From assembly GCF_001310085.1 (NCBI RefSeq), contig NZ_CP012643.1, positions 4,966,001 through 5,030,000 of the forward strand: DNA of 64,000 bases, in the 5' to 3' direction. The translations under genes were made by a program, and so were the position numbers. The notes below the pieces were generated by a model that was not told the DNA's origin, made no database searches, and saw nothing but the letters and a program-made list of their open reading frames with translations. Positions within the stretch are counted from its first letter, which is position 1, and each line of letters starts with the position of its first letter. This DNA comes from Rufibacter tibetensis (GTDB taxonomy: Bacteria; Bacteroidota; Bacteroidia; Cytophagales; Hymenobacteraceae). Positions 18,991-27,380 of the stretch are shown here, one piece after another.

Positions 18991-19707
18991 TTAGGCTTTC
19001 TTTTTCTCTGGACGGCCCTTGGGCATGAGCGGACGAACCTCAATGTCCACGTGGTGGTAATTAGGCGGCGATTGAAGCACGTGCAGAATGGTAGAGGCAA
19101 TGTCCTCGGGTTGCATCATGTTTTCTGGTGCCGTGCCGGTTCCTTCAAAACCGTCAAAGAAGCTGGTTGCGGTAGAACCAGGATAGATACAGGTTACTTT
19201 GATGCCGTGCGGCCGAACTTCTTTAAACAAGGAGTGCGAGATTCCGCGTACCGCAAATTTGGTAGCGCAATAGCCGCTCATGTTTTCTATGCCATTTAAA
19301 CCAGCAATGGAAGAGATGTTGATGATATGGCCTTCCAGTTGTTTTTTCATCTGAGGCAACACCAAACGGGTGCAGTAAAAGATACCGTTCACGTTGGTGT
19401 CCATCATCTTGTGCCAGTCTCTGGGGCTCATGGTGTCAATAGCTCCCTGAATTCCCAGACCAGCGTTATTGATCAACACAGAAATATTCTGGCGCAGGCG
19501 CTCAACCGTTTGCTCATATGCCGTTAGAACGGAATGCTCATGGCGCACATCGCACTCAAAAAAATAGAAATCTTTGTGTGATATTTTTGGACGGGAACGG
19601 CTCCAACTTACTACAGTGGCTCCCTGTTCTAACAACTGCTTGGCGGCAGCCAGTCCAATTCCGCTGCTGGCACCGGTGATCACAACTACTTTTCCTTCGA
19701 GTTCCAT
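18991..19707 (-). CDS. Short-chain dehydrogenase/reductase (first of two)
   Basis: NAD(P)-dependent oxidoreductase of 238 residues, classical SDR. The Rossmann motif TGASSGIG is at 11-18, NNAG at 80-83, catalytic Ser at about 132-133 (NISSIAG), and the Y-x-x-x-K pair is Y146/K150. An SR pair after strand 2 (SWSRSRP) hints at NADP preference. It is transcribed ahead of gldA with only 9 bases between the stop and the gldA start. The substrate is unknown. The C-terminus PLMPKGRPEKKKA is basic. A similar gene of the same family lies 235 bp upstream, so the two may be an old duplication that has diverged. Confidence 0.88.
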   Translation of the reverse strand: MELEGKVVVITGASSGIGLAAAKQLLEQGATVVSWSRSRPKISHKDFYFFECDVRHEHSVLTAYEQTVERLRQNISVLINNAGLGIQGAIDTMSPRDWHKMMDTNVNGIFYCTRLVLPQMKKQLEGHIINISSIAGLNGIENMSGYCATKFAVRGISHSLFKEVRPHGIKVTCIYPGSTATSFFDGFEGTGTAPENMMQPEDIASTILHVLQSPPNYHHVDIEVRPLMPKGRPEKKKA

Positions 19708-19863
19708 ATCTTAGAATTTGCTCAAATTTAAACAAATTAGTCTTTCAATTCACCCCTTTATCACTACTTGCATTTCATAAAAGTACAAGTAGTAATTTTC
19801 AGCTCCTTTCGGCTTTCCTCCTCAACCCTAAATTGTATTTAATATGCAAATACCACGTAGTTA

Positions 19864-19898
19864 GATTAGGGCCTTTTTCTGGAAAGGAAGACTTAAAC
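19864..19898. repeat. Copy of the 35-base palindrome family after the second SDR
   Basis: GATTAGGGCC, then TTTTTCTGGAAAGG and AAGACTTAAAC. It shares the TTTCTGGAAAG centre and the TTAGGG/TAAAC ends with the copy at 45375-45410. It lies 45 bp past the SDR stop on the minus strand. Confidence 0.45.
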
Positions 19899-19942
19899 CA
19901 GTCCTACTACTTTCAAGAGTTTTAAACGAAAAACCAGGTACT

Positions 19943-20650
19943 TTATATATCTCCCAACTGCGGCCGAAGCAGCAGTTCTTCAATTACTGTTTGCTTTGAA
20001 ATGCAATGGGCGTTCCAGATGGCACTGGCTACATCTTCAGGGGTCATAAACCGGTCTTTCGGTAAGTCTACCCCTTCCCAACTCGCTGTGTAAGTGGCTC
20101 CGGGCAAAACAGCTGTTACCCGTATGTTGTATTCTTTCAATTCTTCGCGCAGCACACGGGTCATGCCATACAAAGCATGTTTGGCTATGCAGTAAGAACC
20201 GCCGTTGGTATAGGCGGTAATGCTGGCCGTAGAACAGATAGTATAGATATGGCCATCGCGGCGCCTGATCATGTCATTTACCAAGCCTTTGGTCAGGTCA
20301 TACGCGCTGTAGAGATTGGTATTGATCATTTCCCGCAGTACCGTTTCGCTTTCCTCATGAATTTTACCTGGTATAAAGAAACCGGCGTTGTTCACCAGTA
20401 CATCAACCTTCACTTTTAAGGAGTGGATGTAGTCCAGAAAGCGGCGTACCTCCCCTGGTTGGCTTACATCAGCGGCCAGGAAGAAGACCTTAGAAAAGGT
20501 GTATTTCTCTTCTATATCCAGCTTCAATTTGTTTAAGTCCTGCTGGTGGCGTGAGCAGGTGATGATGTGAAATCCTTCAGCCGCAAACCGGTCCACAATA
20601 GCCCGGCCAATGCCTTTGGTCCCACCCGTCACCACTATATATTTTTGCAT
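19943..20650 (-). CDS. Short-chain dehydrogenase/reductase (second of two)
   Basis: Classical SDR of 235 residues. TGGTKGIG at 8-15 binds the nucleotide, NNAG is at 87-90, the catalytic serine is near 140 (TICSTAS) and the active-site pair is Y153/K157. CSRHQQDL after strand 2 suggests NADP(H). The protein resembles 3-oxoacyl reductase-like or YohF/YciK-type enzymes, and no substrate can be assigned. It lies upstream of the other SDR with a 235-bp spacer, and is divergent from mlaE across a 109-bp gap that must contain both promoters. Confidence 0.87.
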   Translation of the reverse strand: MQKYIVVTGGTKGIGRAIVDRFAAEGFHIITCSRHQQDLNKLKLDIEEKYTFSKVFFLAADVSQPGEVRRFLDYIHSLKVKVDVLVNNAGFFIPGKIHEESETVLREMINTNLYSAYDLTKGLVNDMIRRRDGHIYTICSTASITAYTNGGSYCIAKHALYGMTRVLREELKEYNIRVTAVLPGATYTASWEGVDLPKDRFMTPEDVASAIWNAHCISKQTVIEELLLRPQLGDI

Positions 20651-20759
20651 GAGAATGATGTTTTTTCTTTTTTCAACGTAATATAGGCATTTGAAACCAA
20701 GATTGGCTTAAACTACGCCCTTTGCGGCTACTACGCAGTGACACCTTTCTACCTATTGC

Positions 20760-21488
20760 ATGAAAACCTTTGGTGCATTTTTACTCTTTTTGTCTAGCCT
20801 TGTTAAAAGAGGTGAGTCTCCCAGGATCTTGTTCAACAGAACCATAGATGAAGCTATTTTAATAGGCATAGACTCTGTTTTCATTGTGGCGGTAGTCTCC
20901 ACCTTTATTGGAGCGGTTACCTGCGTGCAGATTTCCTACAACCTGACCAACGCCTTAATCCCGAGGTCCACCATTGGGTTCATGGTGCGGGAGATGACCA
21001 TTCTGGAACTGGCTCCTACTATCACGTCTATTGTGTTGGCCGGAAAAGTGGGCTCCAGCATTGCAGGGGGGCTTGGCACCATGCGCATCACAGAACAGGT
21101 AGACGCCCTGGAGGTGATGGGGATTAACTCCGCTTCTTATCTAGTTTTGCCTAAGATCATGGCTGCCTTCCTGGTGTTTCCTATGTTGGTAATCACCGCT
21201 ATGTTTCTATCCATTTTAGGAGGTTTTTTCGCCGGAAGCTTATCAGGAGCCTTGTCTGGTCAGGAGTACATCACGGGTTTACGCTCTGATTTCATCCCCT
21301 GGAACATCACCTTCGCCTTAATAAAATCTTTGGTGTTTGCCTTTCTGGTATCCGCCATCTCTTCTTACCAAGGTTTTTTCACTGAGGGTGGTGCCCTGGA
21401 AGTAGGAAGAGCCAGTACTAAAGCTGTAACGAATAGCGTAATAGCTATTTTGATTGCAGACTTTGTCTGCGCACAGTTATTGCTTTAA
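20760..21488 (+). CDS. mlaE: MlaE-family ABC transporter permease (phospholipid trafficking)
   Basis: Inner-membrane permease of the MCE/Mla lipid transport system, 242 residues, close to the family norm. It has five to six hydrophobic segments and the conserved MlaE stretches SVFIVAVVSTFIGAVTCVQ, REMTILELAPTITSIVLAGKVGSSIAGGLGTMRITEQ (in shortened form), the glutamate-rich coupling region typical of the family, and EVMGINSASYLVLPK. It is followed 42 bp later by its ATPase. The MCE substrate-binding partner (MlaD) is not in the window. In Bacteroidota it is often encoded elsewhere. Confidence 0.9.
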   Translation: MKTFGAFLLFLSSLVKRGESPRILFNRTIDEAILIGIDSVFIVAVVSTFIGAVTCVQISYNLTNALIPRSTIGFMVREMTILELAPTITSIVLAGKVGSSIAGGLGTMRITEQVDALEVMGINSASYLVLPKIMAAFLVFPMLVITAMFLSILGGFFAGSLSGALSGQEYITGLRSDFIPWNITFALIKSLVFAFLVSAISSYQGFFTEGGALEVGRASTKAVTNSVIAILIADFVCAQLLL

Positions 21489-21530
21489 CGCAACATAGAT
21501 TAAATGGCAGCCAAATTTGGTTGAATTCCC

Positions 21531-22340
21531 ATGATAGAAATTCATAACATACATAAAACCTTCAACGGCGTTAAAGTACTGGACGGCATCAGCGGAAACT
21601 TTGAGTCCGGCAAGGTGAACATGCTGCTGGGAGCCAGCGGTACCGGGAAAAGTGTGCTTTTAAAATGCATTGTAGGGCTGGTGAAACCAGATGTGGGCAG
21701 CATCACCTATGACGGACGTATCTTCGCCAACAACAAACTGGACATCAAACAGGAAATCAGGCGCAAAATTGGGATGCTCTTCCAGGGAAGTGCCTTGTTT
21801 GACTCCATGACCGTGAATGAAAACGTGGAATTTCCGCTACGAATGCTTTCCCCTGATATGAGCAAAAACGAACGTAGAGAAAGGGTGGAATTTTGCTTAA
21901 AACGGGTTGGATTGGAAAAAGCCGGGGAGAAAATGCCTTCAGAACTAAGCGGCGGGATGAAGAAGCGCGTGGGTATTGCCCGGGCCATTGCCCCTAACTG
22001 CACCTACCTTTTCTGTGATGAACCAAACTCCGGCCTTGATCCCCTCACGGCCATTACCATTGATGAGCTCATCAAGGAAATTACGGAAGAATACAACATC
22101 ACCACCATTGTAGTAACCCATGACATGAACTCCGTGCTGGAGTACGGTGACAATGTTATGTTCCTTTTCAAAGGCAAAAAGCTTTGGGAAGGCCACAGCA
22201 GTACCATCATGGACACGCAGGTGAAAGAACTGAACGACTTTATCTTCTCTAACCGCCTCATGCGTGATGCCAAAAAAGTGGAGCAGATTGAGGAAGAAGA
22301 AAAGCAGGAAGAGGAACAGAACCGGAACGAGAAGTCATAA
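21531..22340 (+). CDS. mlaF: MlaF-family ABC transporter ATP-binding protein
   Basis: ATPase partner of MlaE, 269 residues. Walker A is GASGTGKSV, signature LSGGMKKRVGIARAI, Walker B YLFCDEPNSGLDP and the switch histidine is in VVTHDMNS. The SGG-M-KKR signature and PNSGLDP are characteristic of MlaF. A strongly acidic and glutamine-rich tail (EQIEEEEKQEEEQNRNEKS) extends past the usual end. The two genes probably form a short operon that ends in the palindromes at 22343-22403 and the long hairpin at 22434-22509. Confidence 0.92.
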   Translation: MIEIHNIHKTFNGVKVLDGISGNFESGKVNMLLGASGTGKSVLLKCIVGLVKPDVGSITYDGRIFANNKLDIKQEIRRKIGMLFQGSALFDSMTVNENVEFPLRMLSPDMSKNERRERVEFCLKRVGLEKAGEKMPSELSGGMKKRVGIARAIAPNCTYLFCDEPNSGLDPLTAITIDELIKEITEEYNITTIVVTHDMNSVLEYGDNVMFLFKGKKLWEGHSSTIMDTQVKELNDFIFSNRLMRDAKKVEQIEEEEKQEEEQNRNEKS

Positions 22341-22342
22341 CA

Positions 22343-22377
22343 GTTTTAGTCTTCTTTTAAGAAAACTAGCTTAAAAC
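22343..22377. repeat. Copy of the 35-base palindrome family directly after mlaF
   Basis: GTTTTAGTCTTCTTTT, AA, then GAAAACTAGCTTAAAAC. It begins 2 bases after the mlaF stop codon. The outer six and central five bases pair and the middle is mismatched. Confidence 0.6.
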
Positions 22378-22380
22378 CTG

Positions 22381-22403
22381 AGCATACCTAAATTAGGTAT
22401 GCT
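22381..22403. repeat. Perfect 23-base palindrome
   Basis: AGCATACCTAA and TTAGGTATGCT surround one A, giving 11-base perfect arms. It could fold as a hairpin in RNA or be a protein site. It sits between the mlaF-proximal palindrome and the long terminator. Confidence 0.7.
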
Positions 22404-22433
22404 GGTAAGGTAAGAGCAAAAGAGAACCAGCCC

Positions 22434-22509
22434 ATCATAAACAAACTGCCCCTTTTTTTAGCCCTTCTTTGAAGAAACAGGCTAAAAAAAGGGGCAGTTT
22501 GTTTATGAT
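22434..22509. terminator. 30-bp perfect bidirectional terminator between mlaF and nupC
   Basis: Arms 22434-22463 and 22480-22509 are exact complements of 30 bases. They carry ACTGCCCC-TTTTTTT on one side and A7-GGGGCAGT on the other, so U-tracts lie inside the stem. The inner 34 bases (22455-22488, TTTTTAGCC to GGCTAAAAA) resemble the palindrome family. The two flanking genes converge. Confidence 0.85.
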
Positions 22510-22518
22510 TGAAATAGC

Positions 22519-23820
22519 TTACAATTCGAATAGAATCCCGGCAATGGTGGCTGTCATCATACATGCGATGGAGGCACCCAGCAACGCTCTCAACCCTAAT
22601 TTAGAAAGGTTCCCCTGCTGGGAAGGAGCCATACCTCCAATGCCGCCAATCTGGATGGCAATAGAACTGAAGTTTGAAAAGCCACAAAGCGCATAGGTAG
22701 CCAGAATGATGGACTTTGGTGTTAAGGAATTCGCTTCCTTCATTTTGGCAAGGTCCAGGTAAGCAACGAATTCATTGACCGCTGTCTTCTGGCCTAACAA
22801 ACTTCCCACCTGCAGGGTATCCTGCCACGGGCTACCCATCAAGAAAGCGAACACTCTGAAGATCTGGCCTAAGATATACTGGAAGTTCAATCCTTCAAAA
22901 CGGCCATCGGTGGAGTCCACAATCATTTGATTTAAGCCAGTGGCTCCCCCAAGGCTCAACAACAGGTAGTTTAAAAGGGCAATTACCGCAATAAAGGCCA
23001 ACAGCATACCACCCACGTTCAACGCCAACTTCAATCCATCGGCGGCGCCGGTAGACATGGCGTCAATAATGTTCACTCCCAAAGATTCCTTGTTTACCTG
23101 CAGCTTGGTGTTGATTTTGTCTTCCTCCGTTTCAGGTACCAGTATCTTCGCCATCACAATACCCGCCGGGGCATTCATGATGGAGGCAGTGAGTAAGTGG
23201 GCAGCAAAGATAGCCTGCTGGGCTGGGTCATTTCCTCCCAAAAAAGCCACGTAAGCCGCTAGTACTCCACCAGCCAACGTCGCCATTCCCCCGGTCATCA
23301 AGCACATTAACTCAGAACGGGTCATATTTTGGATGAAGGGACGCACCAGCAACGGAGCTTCCGTCTGGCCCAGGAAGATGTTTCCGGCCGCCGATAAACT
23401 TTCAGCCCCTGACAAGCGCATTCCTTTTGACATAATCCAGGCAATACCGTACACGATCTTCTGGAGCACGCCCAGATAGTACAATCCTGCGGTTACAGTA
23501 GAGAAGAAGATAATGGTGGGCAACACGTTGAAAGCGAAGATGTAACCGGTACCTGCTGGTGAACCTGGCTTGGCCAATTCTCCGAAGAGAAACTCAGCGC
23601 CTGCACTGGAAAACCCTAGCAGGGTCACAAATCCCTGGCTTACAATTTCAAAGCCTGCCTTTACAAAAGGAACTTCGGTGACCAGAACCCCGAAGATGAT
23701 CTGAATCAGAACCCCCACTCCCACCAATTTCCAATTGATGGCTTTGCGGTTGGTAGAAAAAAGAATGGCAATTCCGATGAGGATAAAATAGCCGACAAGG
23801 CCTTGAAGCGCAGAGAACAT
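22519..23820 (-). CDS. nupC: Concentrative nucleoside transporter, CNT/NupC family
   Basis: Sodium- or proton-coupled nucleoside importer in the inner membrane, 433 residues. Family landmarks are the N-terminal ALQGLVGYFILIGIAILFS, the gate region FFSTVTAGLYYLGVLQKIV, the nucleoside/ion site GAESLSAAGNIFLGQTEAP, and later FVAYLDLAKM and ALCGFSNFSSIAIQIGGIG near the C-terminus. The length is slightly above bacterial NupC and nearer to the longer CNT subfamily. It is a single gene: the upstream neighbour is 95 bp away with a hairpin between. Confidence 0.92.
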   Translation of the reverse strand: MFSALQGLVGYFILIGIAILFSTNRKAINWKLVGVGVLIQIIFGVLVTEVPFVKAGFEIVSQGFVTLLGFSSAGAEFLFGELAKPGSPAGTGYIFAFNVLPTIIFFSTVTAGLYYLGVLQKIVYGIAWIMSKGMRLSGAESLSAAGNIFLGQTEAPLLVRPFIQNMTRSELMCLMTGGMATLAGGVLAAYVAFLGGNDPAQQAIFAAHLLTASIMNAPAGIVMAKILVPETEEDKINTKLQVNKESLGVNIIDAMSTGAADGLKLALNVGGMLLAFIAVIALLNYLLLSLGGATGLNQMIVDSTDGRFEGLNFQYILGQIFRVFAFLMGSPWQDTLQVGSLLGQKTAVNEFVAYLDLAKMKEANSLTPKSIILATYALCGFSNFSSIAIQIGGIGGMAPSQQGNLSKLGLRALLGASIACMMTATIAGILFEL

Positions 23821-23859
23821 AGAGGTGAAATATGAGCAAAATTAATCCAAAATCCGATT

Positions 23860-23902
23860 AAAAAGAAAAAGTCTCAGGCAAGGCCCAAGACTTTCTCTTT
23901 TT
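23860..23902 (-). terminator. Hairpin after the etf/bifunctional-nuclease operon
   Basis: AAAAAGAAAAAGTCT pairs with AGACTTTCTCTTTTT (one mismatch) around 13 bases, 14 bp past the stop at 23916. The T-rich end lies on the side expected for plus-strand reading but the A/T arms make it symmetrical. Confidence 0.7.
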
Positions 23903-23915
23903 ATATTGAAAATGC

Positions 23916-24527
23916 TTAATTCCGTTTGTTCAACTCGTCCCGGATCTTAGCGGCGCGTTCATAATCTTCTTTCTCCAAGGCATCGTTCAGCATGGTATTC
24001 AACTCCTCTACTGAAACTTCCTTCAGGTTGCCTTTACCGGCTCCAGAAGAAGAAGTACTCACGGAAGAAGAGGTTGGGATCTCATCTGTTTCTTCCTCGT
24101 CTTCGTCTTCCTCCATATCACTTAAGATAATACCGGCTTCAGACAAGACAGACTCAACCGTGTAAATAGGCACCCCAAAACGCAGGCCTATGGCAATGGC
24201 ATCTGACGGACGGGCGTCCAGCTCAAATTCTTTTTCGCCGTCGGTGCACACAATCTTGGAGAAGAACACACCTTCTTTCAAATCCGAAATCATAATTTCC
24301 TGTACGCTCACCTCCATTTGCTGGGCAAAAGACTTAAACAAGTCATGGGTCAAGGGGCGCGTAGGATTAATCTTCTCAATCTGGATGGCTATGGACTGCG
24401 CCTCAAACATGCCTATGATGATAGGCAAACGGCGGCTTCCTTCCTTCTCGCCCAGAACTAAGGCGAAGGATCCAGATTGCGACTGGCTTGAGGACAAACC
24501 CAGAATCTCTAACTCTATTTTCTTCAC
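23916..24527 (-). CDS. Bifunctional nuclease family (DUF151) protein with UVR motif
   Basis: Protein of 203 residues starting with GTG. Residues about 1-140 form the bifunctional nuclease/DUF151 domain (ELEILGLSSSQSQSGSFAL, RRLPIIIGMFEAQSIA, ARPSDAIAIGLRFGVPIY). An acidic Glu/Asp and Ser-rich linker (EEDEDEEETDE, then SSSVSTSSS) follows, and the last 35 residues are a UvrB/UvrC (UVR) motif, LNDALEKEDYERAAKIRDEL. This two-domain layout is widespread in Bacteroidota. The domain name comes from a plant enzyme with DNase/RNase activity. Activity in bacteria is not well established. It follows etfA by 10 bases, so it is cotranscribed with the electron transfer flavoprotein genes. Confidence 0.9.
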   Translation of the reverse strand: MKKIELEILGLSSSQSQSGSFALVLGEKEGSRRLPIIIGMFEAQSIAIQIEKINPTRPLTHDLFKSFAQQMEVSVQEIMISDLKEGVFFSKIVCTDGEKEFELDARPSDAIAIGLRFGVPIYTVESVLSEAGIILSDMEEDEDEEETDEIPTSSSVSTSSSGAGKGNLKEVSVEELNTMLNDALEKEDYERAAKIRDELNKRN

Positions 24528-24537
24528 AGTTTCTCTT

Positions 24538-25512
24538 CTATTTGTCTAAAGCTTTGGCGGCTTCTATCAATTTTGGTACAACCTCGGTGGCATCTCCCAC
24601 AATGCCGTAATCTGCGGCTTTGAAGAAAGGGGCCTCCGGATCTTTATTGATAACGACAATTACTTTAGAAGAGTTAACCCCAGCCAGGTGTTGGATGGCT
24701 CCGGAGATGCCCACCCCAATATATAAGTTAGGGCTAACGGTGATCCCGGTTTGACCTACGTGCTCATGATGGGGTCTCCAACCTACGTCAGCAACTGGTT
24801 TAGAGCAGGCAGTGGCTGCACCCAATGCTTTGGCAAGATTCTCAATCAAATGCCAGTTTTCTGGCCCTTTCAGGCCTCTACCGCCCGAAACCACTACTTC
24901 AGCCTCAGTCAACAGGATGTCACCAGACTGCTTGATAGTTTCTTTAGGAGCTGTGGCGAAGTCTGCGTCAGACAAGTCTGCAGAGAAATTCTCAACCGTG
25001 GCAGTACCGCCAGCAGTTGTTTCAATCTCTACTGCATTCTTTTTAACGGCAATTATTTTTTTATCTGATGTTAATTCTACATCTGAAAATGCCTTGCCGG
25101 AGAAAACCCCACGGCGCACCGTGAACGAAGAACCGTTAATTTGTGGTAAAGAAACTACGTTAGTGGCTAAAGAACCACCCAACTTCACCGCTAAGCGAGA
25201 TCCAATGGCGGCTCCAATATTGGAGTTAGAAAGGATGATGACGCTGGAGTTTTCCTGTTCTGCGGCTTTGGCTATCACTTTGACATAGGCACTTGGTACA
25301 AAATTGTGCAACCGGCTGTCATTGTCTAATAAAACTCTGGAAATTCCCTGCTCACCTAAGCTGGTGAGGGCATCTGCCTGCACATCGCCAATGGCAACGG
25401 CCGTGGCCGAGGTACCCGTGGCAGCGGCAACTTTGCTCCCGTACGAAGCTGCTTCCAGGGAAGACTTCTTCACTTCGCCGTTCGCGCATTCTATCACTAC
25501 TAATACTGACAT
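24538..25512 (-). CDS. etfA: Electron transfer flavoprotein alpha subunit
   Basis: FAD-binding subunit of the ETF heterodimer that accepts electrons from acyl-CoA dehydrogenases, 324 residues. The N-terminal domain (VLVVIECANGEVKKSSLEA) is followed by the FAD domain with SGGRGLKGPENWHL, then KPVADVGWRPHHEHVGQTG, and the signature YIGVGISGAIQHLAG, INKDPEAPFFKAADYGIVGD. It begins 2 bases after etfB, an arrangement that couples the two chains at translation. The short length and the AMP/FAD motifs fit canonical (non-bifurcating) ETF. Confidence 0.96.
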   Translation of the reverse strand: MSVLVVIECANGEVKKSSLEAASYGSKVAAATGTSATAVAIGDVQADALTSLGEQGISRVLLDNDSRLHNFVPSAYVKVIAKAAEQENSSVIILSNSNIGAAIGSRLAVKLGGSLATNVVSLPQINGSSFTVRRGVFSGKAFSDVELTSDKKIIAVKKNAVEIETTAGGTATVENFSADLSDADFATAPKETIKQSGDILLTEAEVVVSGGRGLKGPENWHLIENLAKALGAATACSKPVADVGWRPHHEHVGQTGITVSPNLYIGVGISGAIQHLAGVNSSKVIVVINKDPEAPFFKAADYGIVGDATEVVPKLIEAAKALDK

Positions 25513-25514
25513 GC

Positions 25515-26252
25515 TTATAGAACTTTAGCTTCGTTACGTAATAATTTAATTAAGTCACCAGCGCTTTCAGCAGGAATAAGTTTTACGCCAGATTTGGCAG
25601 GCGGTAACTCATAGTTTTGTACACTGGTCTTAGCATCCTGCCCTACTGGATCCACTACTTTCAAAGGTTTGGTACGGGCAGTCATGATTCCACGCATGTT
25701 AGGGATACGAGGCTCAGCCATTGGCTGCTGGGCACTTACCACCAACGGCAGCGGCGCCTCAATAATCTCTTTTCCGCCTTCAATCTCGCGCTCCAACGTA
25801 GCAGTAGAACCGTTTACGTCTAATTTAATGGCAGGCGCAACGGTTGGTATACCTAATAACTCACCTACCATGCCGTGTACCTGGTAACCGTTATAGTCAA
25901 TAGACTCGCGGCCCATTAAGATAAGGTCAAAGCCGCCTTCTTTGGCGTAGTAAGCAATCTGCTGAGATACCAGATAAGCATCGGTGGGTTTCAAATTAAC
26001 TCTGATGGCGTCATCAGCCCCAATGGCTAAAGCTTTCCGGATGTTTGGCTCCGTATCAGCCTCACCTACGTTCAACACCGTTACCGATCCGCCATGGGCT
26101 TCTTTCAGCTCAATGGCACGGGTAAGGGCATATTCATCGTATGGGTTAATGACAAACTGTACACCAGCCGTGTTAAATGTCTTTCCGTCAGGTGAAAAGG
26201 TTATTTTGGTGGTAGTATCAGGAACGTTGCTAATGCAAACTAAGATCTTCAT
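25515..26252 (-). CDS. etfB: Electron transfer flavoprotein beta subunit
   Basis: AMP-binding subunit of ETF, 245 residues. It starts MKILVCISNVPDTTTKI and carries QFVINPYDEYALTRAIELKE, the conserved DLILMGRESIDYNGYQVHGMVGELL and the family end PPAKSGVKLIPAESA. First gene of the etfB-etfA-DUF151 operon. It is divergent from a TPR gene with 62 bp between, so the two promoters must overlap or be very compact. Confidence 0.96.
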   Translation of the reverse strand: MKILVCISNVPDTTTKITFSPDGKTFNTAGVQFVINPYDEYALTRAIELKEAHGGSVTVLNVGEADTEPNIRKALAIGADDAIRVNLKPTDAYLVSQQIAYYAKEGGFDLILMGRESIDYNGYQVHGMVGELLGIPTVAPAIKLDVNGSTATLEREIEGGKEIIEAPLPLVVSAQQPMAEPRIPNMRGIMTARTKPLKVVDPVGQDAKTSVQNYELPPAKSGVKLIPAESAGDLIKLLRNEAKVL

Positions 26253-26278
26253 TTAACTTAGGGTTAGCTTTATTAAGT

Positions 26279-26286
26279 TAATTTTG
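26279..26286 (+). promoter_or_regulatory. Candidate -7 element for the TPR gene
   Basis: TAATTTTG matches the Bacteroidota -7 consensus TAnnTTTG, 29 bases before the ATG at 26315, which would give a leader of about 22 bases. No clear -33 TTTG is present. Confidence 0.35.
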
Positions 26287-26314
26287 TGGGCAATTTAAAA
26301 GAATAATTCATCAA

Positions 26315-26653
26315 ATGGAAACGACCAACAGCAGATTGACGCAACTCCTGAGCTTCTATGAGGAAGACCCGAACGATCCGTTCACGCTTTACGCCCTAGC
26401 AATGGAATACCGTCCCACAGATACCGGTAAAGCACGCTTCTTCTATGAAAAACTGATGGCCGAACATCCGGAATATGTAGGTACCTACTACCATGCGGCT
26501 AGTCTCTATCTGCAGCTAGAGGAGCCTGAACTGGCACAACAGGCCTATCAGAAAGGCATGCAGGTTAGCCGGCAGTCTGGCCAACTCCACGCCTTCTCAG
26601 AATTGCAGCAGGCTTACAACAAGATGATGGGTTTAGATTACGAAGATGATTAA
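26315..26653 (+). CDS. Small tetratricopeptide-repeat protein
   Basis: Soluble protein of 112 residues made of about two and a half TPR-like helical hairpins: FYEEDPNDPFTLYALAMEY, KARFFYEKLMAEHPEYVGTY and YHAASLYLQLEEPELAQQAY. Each shows the small-large residue pattern of TPRs. No signal peptide and no catalytic residues are visible, so it is most likely a protein-binding adaptor. It is divergent from etfB. No function is assigned. Confidence 0.85.
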   Translation: METTNSRLTQLLSFYEEDPNDPFTLYALAMEYRPTDTGKARFFYEKLMAEHPEYVGTYYHAASLYLQLEEPELAQQAYQKGMQVSRQSGQLHAFSELQQAYNKMMGLDYEDD

Positions 26654-26830
26654 ACAATAGTTTGCATGCATACCATCCTTGTGTTTTTCTGCTGTTTTCA
26701 CAAAACTATTTGTATTCAGTTTAAAACTAACATTTGTAAGTTAGTAGAGCAATTAAATTGACAGGATTTTTAATTTAGATGTAGCTGCTCAAATATAAAA
26801 CTTTTTGAAAAAGGGTAACTCTACTCGAAT

Positions 26831-26867
26831 TTACAGGCAACTACCTTTTAAGAAGAGTTGCCTGTAA
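26831..26867. terminator. Hairpin between the TPR gene and a decayed gene
   Basis: TTACAGGCAACT and AGTTGCCTGTAA pair perfectly over 12 bases around a 13-base loop. It lies 177 bp after the TPR stop, directly ahead of the decayed outer-membrane protein gene. The ends and centre loosely resemble the palindrome family. Confidence 0.55.
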
Positions 26868-26873
26868 AAAAGA

Positions 26874-27303
26874 TTGCTACACAATTCTGGTCCTATTAAA
26901 ATCTTTACTTTGCTCTGCTTTGCACTGCTTCCCTCCTACTGCTTTGCTCAGGTATTGACCGATAGCACGAAGGCTCATGCGCCTCTTGAGACAGACCGTG
27001 CAGACCATACAGAGGCCTCAAGAGTGATACCAGTAGGTACCTTACAAGTGGAGAGCGGATTTTTGAAGCAAGTGCATCAGCACCTATGCCAGAAAACCAC
27101 TGATTTTTTTTATCCTATTACATTGTTCAGGTTTGGCCAGCTTCAAAGGCTTGGATTAAGGTTGATCACCGAATACCACGAGTCCTCCTTCTCTGATGAA
27201 AGCGGTTCTGTTACTATGCGGGGCTTTAATGCCCCTCGGTCTTTCTGAAGATGCACCTGATTACTGCCTAAGTGCTGGTTTCAGTTTCAGGATACCCAGG
27301 TAA
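26874..27303 (+). pseudogene. Remnant of a transporter-like outer-membrane protein gene (PF13557 type)
   Basis: The first 125 codons (26874-27248) encode a signal peptide ending CFAQ, then LETDRADHTEASRVIPVGT and LQVESGFLKQ, the usual N-terminus of the Bacteroidota 'transporter' (phenol_MetA_deg-like) beta-barrel family, which is normally about 250-300 residues. The frame then stops. In a different frame, 27238-27303 encodes the family's C-terminal ending GLSEDAPDYCLSAGFSFRIPR and stops at TAA. Roughly the middle half of the protein is therefore missing and the two ends are out of frame. The expected start ATG also appears altered: ATT-AAA-ATC at 26895 sits where MKIF would be, leaving only a TTG at 26874. 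This is a decayed gene with an internal deletion. Confidence 0.75.
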
Positions 27304-27307
27304 GAGC

Positions 27308-27358
27308 GAGGGCGCGTTTAGCAATCTTTTTTAGAAAACACTGTCTAAACGGGCCCTC
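27308..27358. terminator. Hairpin with palindrome-family core between convergent genes
   Basis: Outer arms GAGGGCGC and GGGCCCTC (one mismatch) enclose a 35-base family copy at 27316-27350 (GTTTAG to CTAAAC with a T-rich/A-rich centre). It separates the pseudogene from the convergent outer-membrane protein gene. Confidence 0.7.
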
Positions 27359-27380
27359 TGCTCACTCAACCTATCATAAA

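Noticed and set aside
18991-20650. Recent tandem duplication of two short-chain dehydrogenase genes
   Set aside because: Same family and orientation, but identity between the proteins is low outside the nucleotide and catalytic motifs, so no recent duplication.
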